Below are positions 62,701 to 64,000 of a stretch of 64,000 nt of DNA, in pieces. Numbering within the stretch: the first letter of the stretch is position 1; every line of letters begins with the position of its first letter. Both the position numbers and the translations under genes were made by a program. This DNA comes from Terebella lapidaria. Its lineage: Eukaryota > Annelida > Polychaeta > Terebellida > Terebellidae. The stretch is from assembly GCA_949152475.1 (NCBI GenBank), contig OX424568.1:16033667-16097666 (forward strand). The letters are read 5' to 3'. The notes under the pieces were generated by a model that was not told where the DNA came from, searched no databases, and saw only the letters and a list, made by a program, of their open reading frames with translations.

Positions 62701-64000
62701 CCGATGAAAACCGTCTGTTTCTGGTCCAGTACCGATCCAGCTCCACAAGACGTCGGTGCATCGATGTGTCGACTCGTCTCCGGCCTATTCGTCTCGCCAT
62801 AGACGTTCCGACTCTTCACCGCGTTATTGTAGACAAGCTTGGCTTTTGTGTGTTCCGTGTAGATGAAAACTATCAACATAAAGAAGAGAAGAACGAGGGT
62901 AACACCGCCGACTACCGCGAAAAGCGTCATCGACATCTGTGGCGCCCTCGGCATGGTCACAGCGGAGGGCGACGTTTCCAAGTGCTGCTGCTCAAATAGC
63001 ATCTGTGTTAGGTAGATATCATGGCTTTTGAGCGAGTCTTCAAGGTGTATATCGAAGGTTTTGTCCGGGTACTGCCCTCGGTTGGGAACCTTGAACGTTA
63101 TGTTGAATACAGGGTCGGGAATATCCGCGTCACAGAGGATTAGAGTGTCATAACGGAATATTTCCTCCAGGTCGATTCGATTGTTGATGGTGATGCCCAG
63201 GTAGGCAGGGCAGTTGGACATCCGACCTGGAAATATTCAATCATATATAATGCATACATTCTAATATATACATTTTGATGACATTTATACTGGCCATATT
63301 TTACATGGCAATATCGTCAAGCATTTTAATATTTGAGCTAATTTAATTTTCCAACTTCGCAACATGACAAACAGTATGGTATCATATAACTTTTATGAAA
63401 GTTTCCAACATTGTTATATATTATTACATGATCCTCATGCATAGATCTGGCAAAACATGATGAACTATGCTTAGCTCGACATGAAACCATCTTTCAAACA
63501 AAGTTACCGGAGAGGCGGATGGTACAAATTCGTCGTCCAGCCGTCAGCTCGAGGGAGGCTTTCAGACTGTCGTCATCGGTAACAAGATACGGCCCGTGGT
63601 CTCGGAAGTAATAGGGCAAAATGGACATGTTCCCTGTACGTGGTAAAATTATACGTCTCAGTCTGATGGCATAATGACCCCAGATTAAAAATCATAATGA
63701 CCCCATGGAAAGCAAAGTGACATGTTTCTAGTTTCCTATTCCTATGGGGAGTAAAGTGATCATATTTCCTACAATTTTCTTAGCAATTTACCAGGAAAAT
63801 AATAAATATTGAAATATTGAAACTGAACACTAATGTTGAAGAACAGACACTGAATTTGACTCCATATGAACCTGCAGTTGAACAACTATCAAATTCACGA
63901 AAAAAAGGGTAAGATCCGAAACATTCTTCATAGTCACCGCATATGCAAGAAATAGCCACCTGGAATCTTGAAGCGGATGTACGGCAGCGGATCGTTACTC
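59399..64000 (-). CDS. Paralogous five-pass membrane protein, 3' part (six exons; 5' end beyond window)
   Basis: Six exons join in frame: complement of 63960-64000 (partial), 63508-63633, 62044-63226, 60643-61727, 60099-60257 and 59399-59796, about 996 codons with the TAG stop. The product has the end of a beta-rich ectodomain, membrane segment 1 (nt ~62860-62927), segment 2 (~62622-62708), a helical extracellular loop, segment 3 and segment 4 in the fourth exon with a ~170-residue S/T/P/Q-rich cytoplasmic loop between them, a loop with C-x11-C, segment 5, and a ~70-residue cytoplasmic tail ending ETKV. It aligns with the plus-strand gene from its exon 10 onward. The signal peptide and N-terminal domains must lie to the right of the window. 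Family not recognised. Confidence 0.85.
60099..60257 (-). CDS. Paralogue exon: second extracellular loop
   Basis: 53 residues with C-x11-C and a further cysteine 16 residues on, plus the sequon NWT. It corresponds to the cysteine cluster of plus-gene exon 22. Donor gtacgg. Confidence 0.82.
60643..61727 (-). CDS. Paralogue exon: segments 3-4 and long cytoplasmic loop
   Basis: 1085 bp. Segment 3 is in LLRIIFLVMDGILLLYRF. Then comes a low-complexity S/T/Q/P-rich cytoplasmic loop with several tyrosines (DPLYQEPNY), then KVLVGSALLFLFYLLVKAV. The equivalent loop in the plus gene is only about 60 residues. Confidence 0.88.
62044..63226 (-). CDS. Paralogue exon: juxtamembrane domain, segments 1-2, helical loop
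   Basis: 1183 bp in one exon, corresponding to plus-gene exons 11-18. It holds the conserved CPAYLGI...VFNITFKVP domain, two membrane helices, the cytoplasmic loop between them, and a long helical extracellular loop with sequons (NST, NIT, NQT). Acceptor ttccag, donor gtaagg. Confidence 0.9.
63508..63633 (-). CDS. Paralogue exon: ectodomain
   Basis: 42 residues including DDDSLKASLELTAGRR, aligning with the second half of plus-gene exon 10. The intron before it has no counterpart in the plus gene. Donor gtaact. Confidence 0.8.
63960..64000 (-). CDS. Paralogue exon (partial at window edge)
   Basis: Encodes DPLPYIRFKIP, aligning with VQYMPFIYYEIP of plus-gene exon 10. Donor gtggct. Continues past the window end. 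Confidence 0.7.

Overview
The window is nuclear DNA from an animal, most likely a marine invertebrate. A mollusc or another lophotrochozoan is my best guess, based only on the style of the repeats (hairpin-ended elements followed by CCGTCC microsatellites and carrying satellite cores); I have no marker gene to prove it. The genes are intron-rich with GT-AG introns, coding exons are GC-richer than their AT-rich surroundings, and more than half of the window is repeats.

Layout. (1) 1-29277 is an array of 3-4 direct copies of a ~6.7-kb unit with no gene I can support. Copies start near 1, 6726, 13530 and 23741. The third and fourth copies are swollen by hairpin-ended mobile elements, one carrying a 5S-rRNA-derived SINE and one carrying a second element nested inside it. 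(2) 29278-30395 is the probable upstream region of a gene. (3) 30396-56590, plus strand, is a complete 24-exon gene. I rebuilt it by joining splice sites; every phase matches and it gives a 1311-residue protein: signal peptide, TNFR-like cysteine modules, a large cysteine-rich and beta-rich ectodomain, then five membrane segments arranged as in prominins or tweety proteins. Its 8-kb intron 1 holds a second tandem duplication and several transposons; its 4.8-kb intron 22 is almost entirely one mobile element with another nested inside. (4) 56591-59398 is the convergent intergenic region holding both 3' UTRs. (5) 59399-64000, minus strand, is the 3' part (six exons) of a diverged paralogue with the same architecture but far fewer introns, a long disordered cytoplasmic loop and a PDZ-ligand-like C terminus; it continues past the right edge.

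The two genes form a tail-to-tail paralogous pair of five-pass membrane proteins from a family I do not recognise. The second main theme is a set of mobile elements whose end hairpins vary in sequence with both arms changing together, while their cores are unrelated satellites (134, ~147 and ~457 bp). Empty sites inside this same window show that they insert into T-runs.
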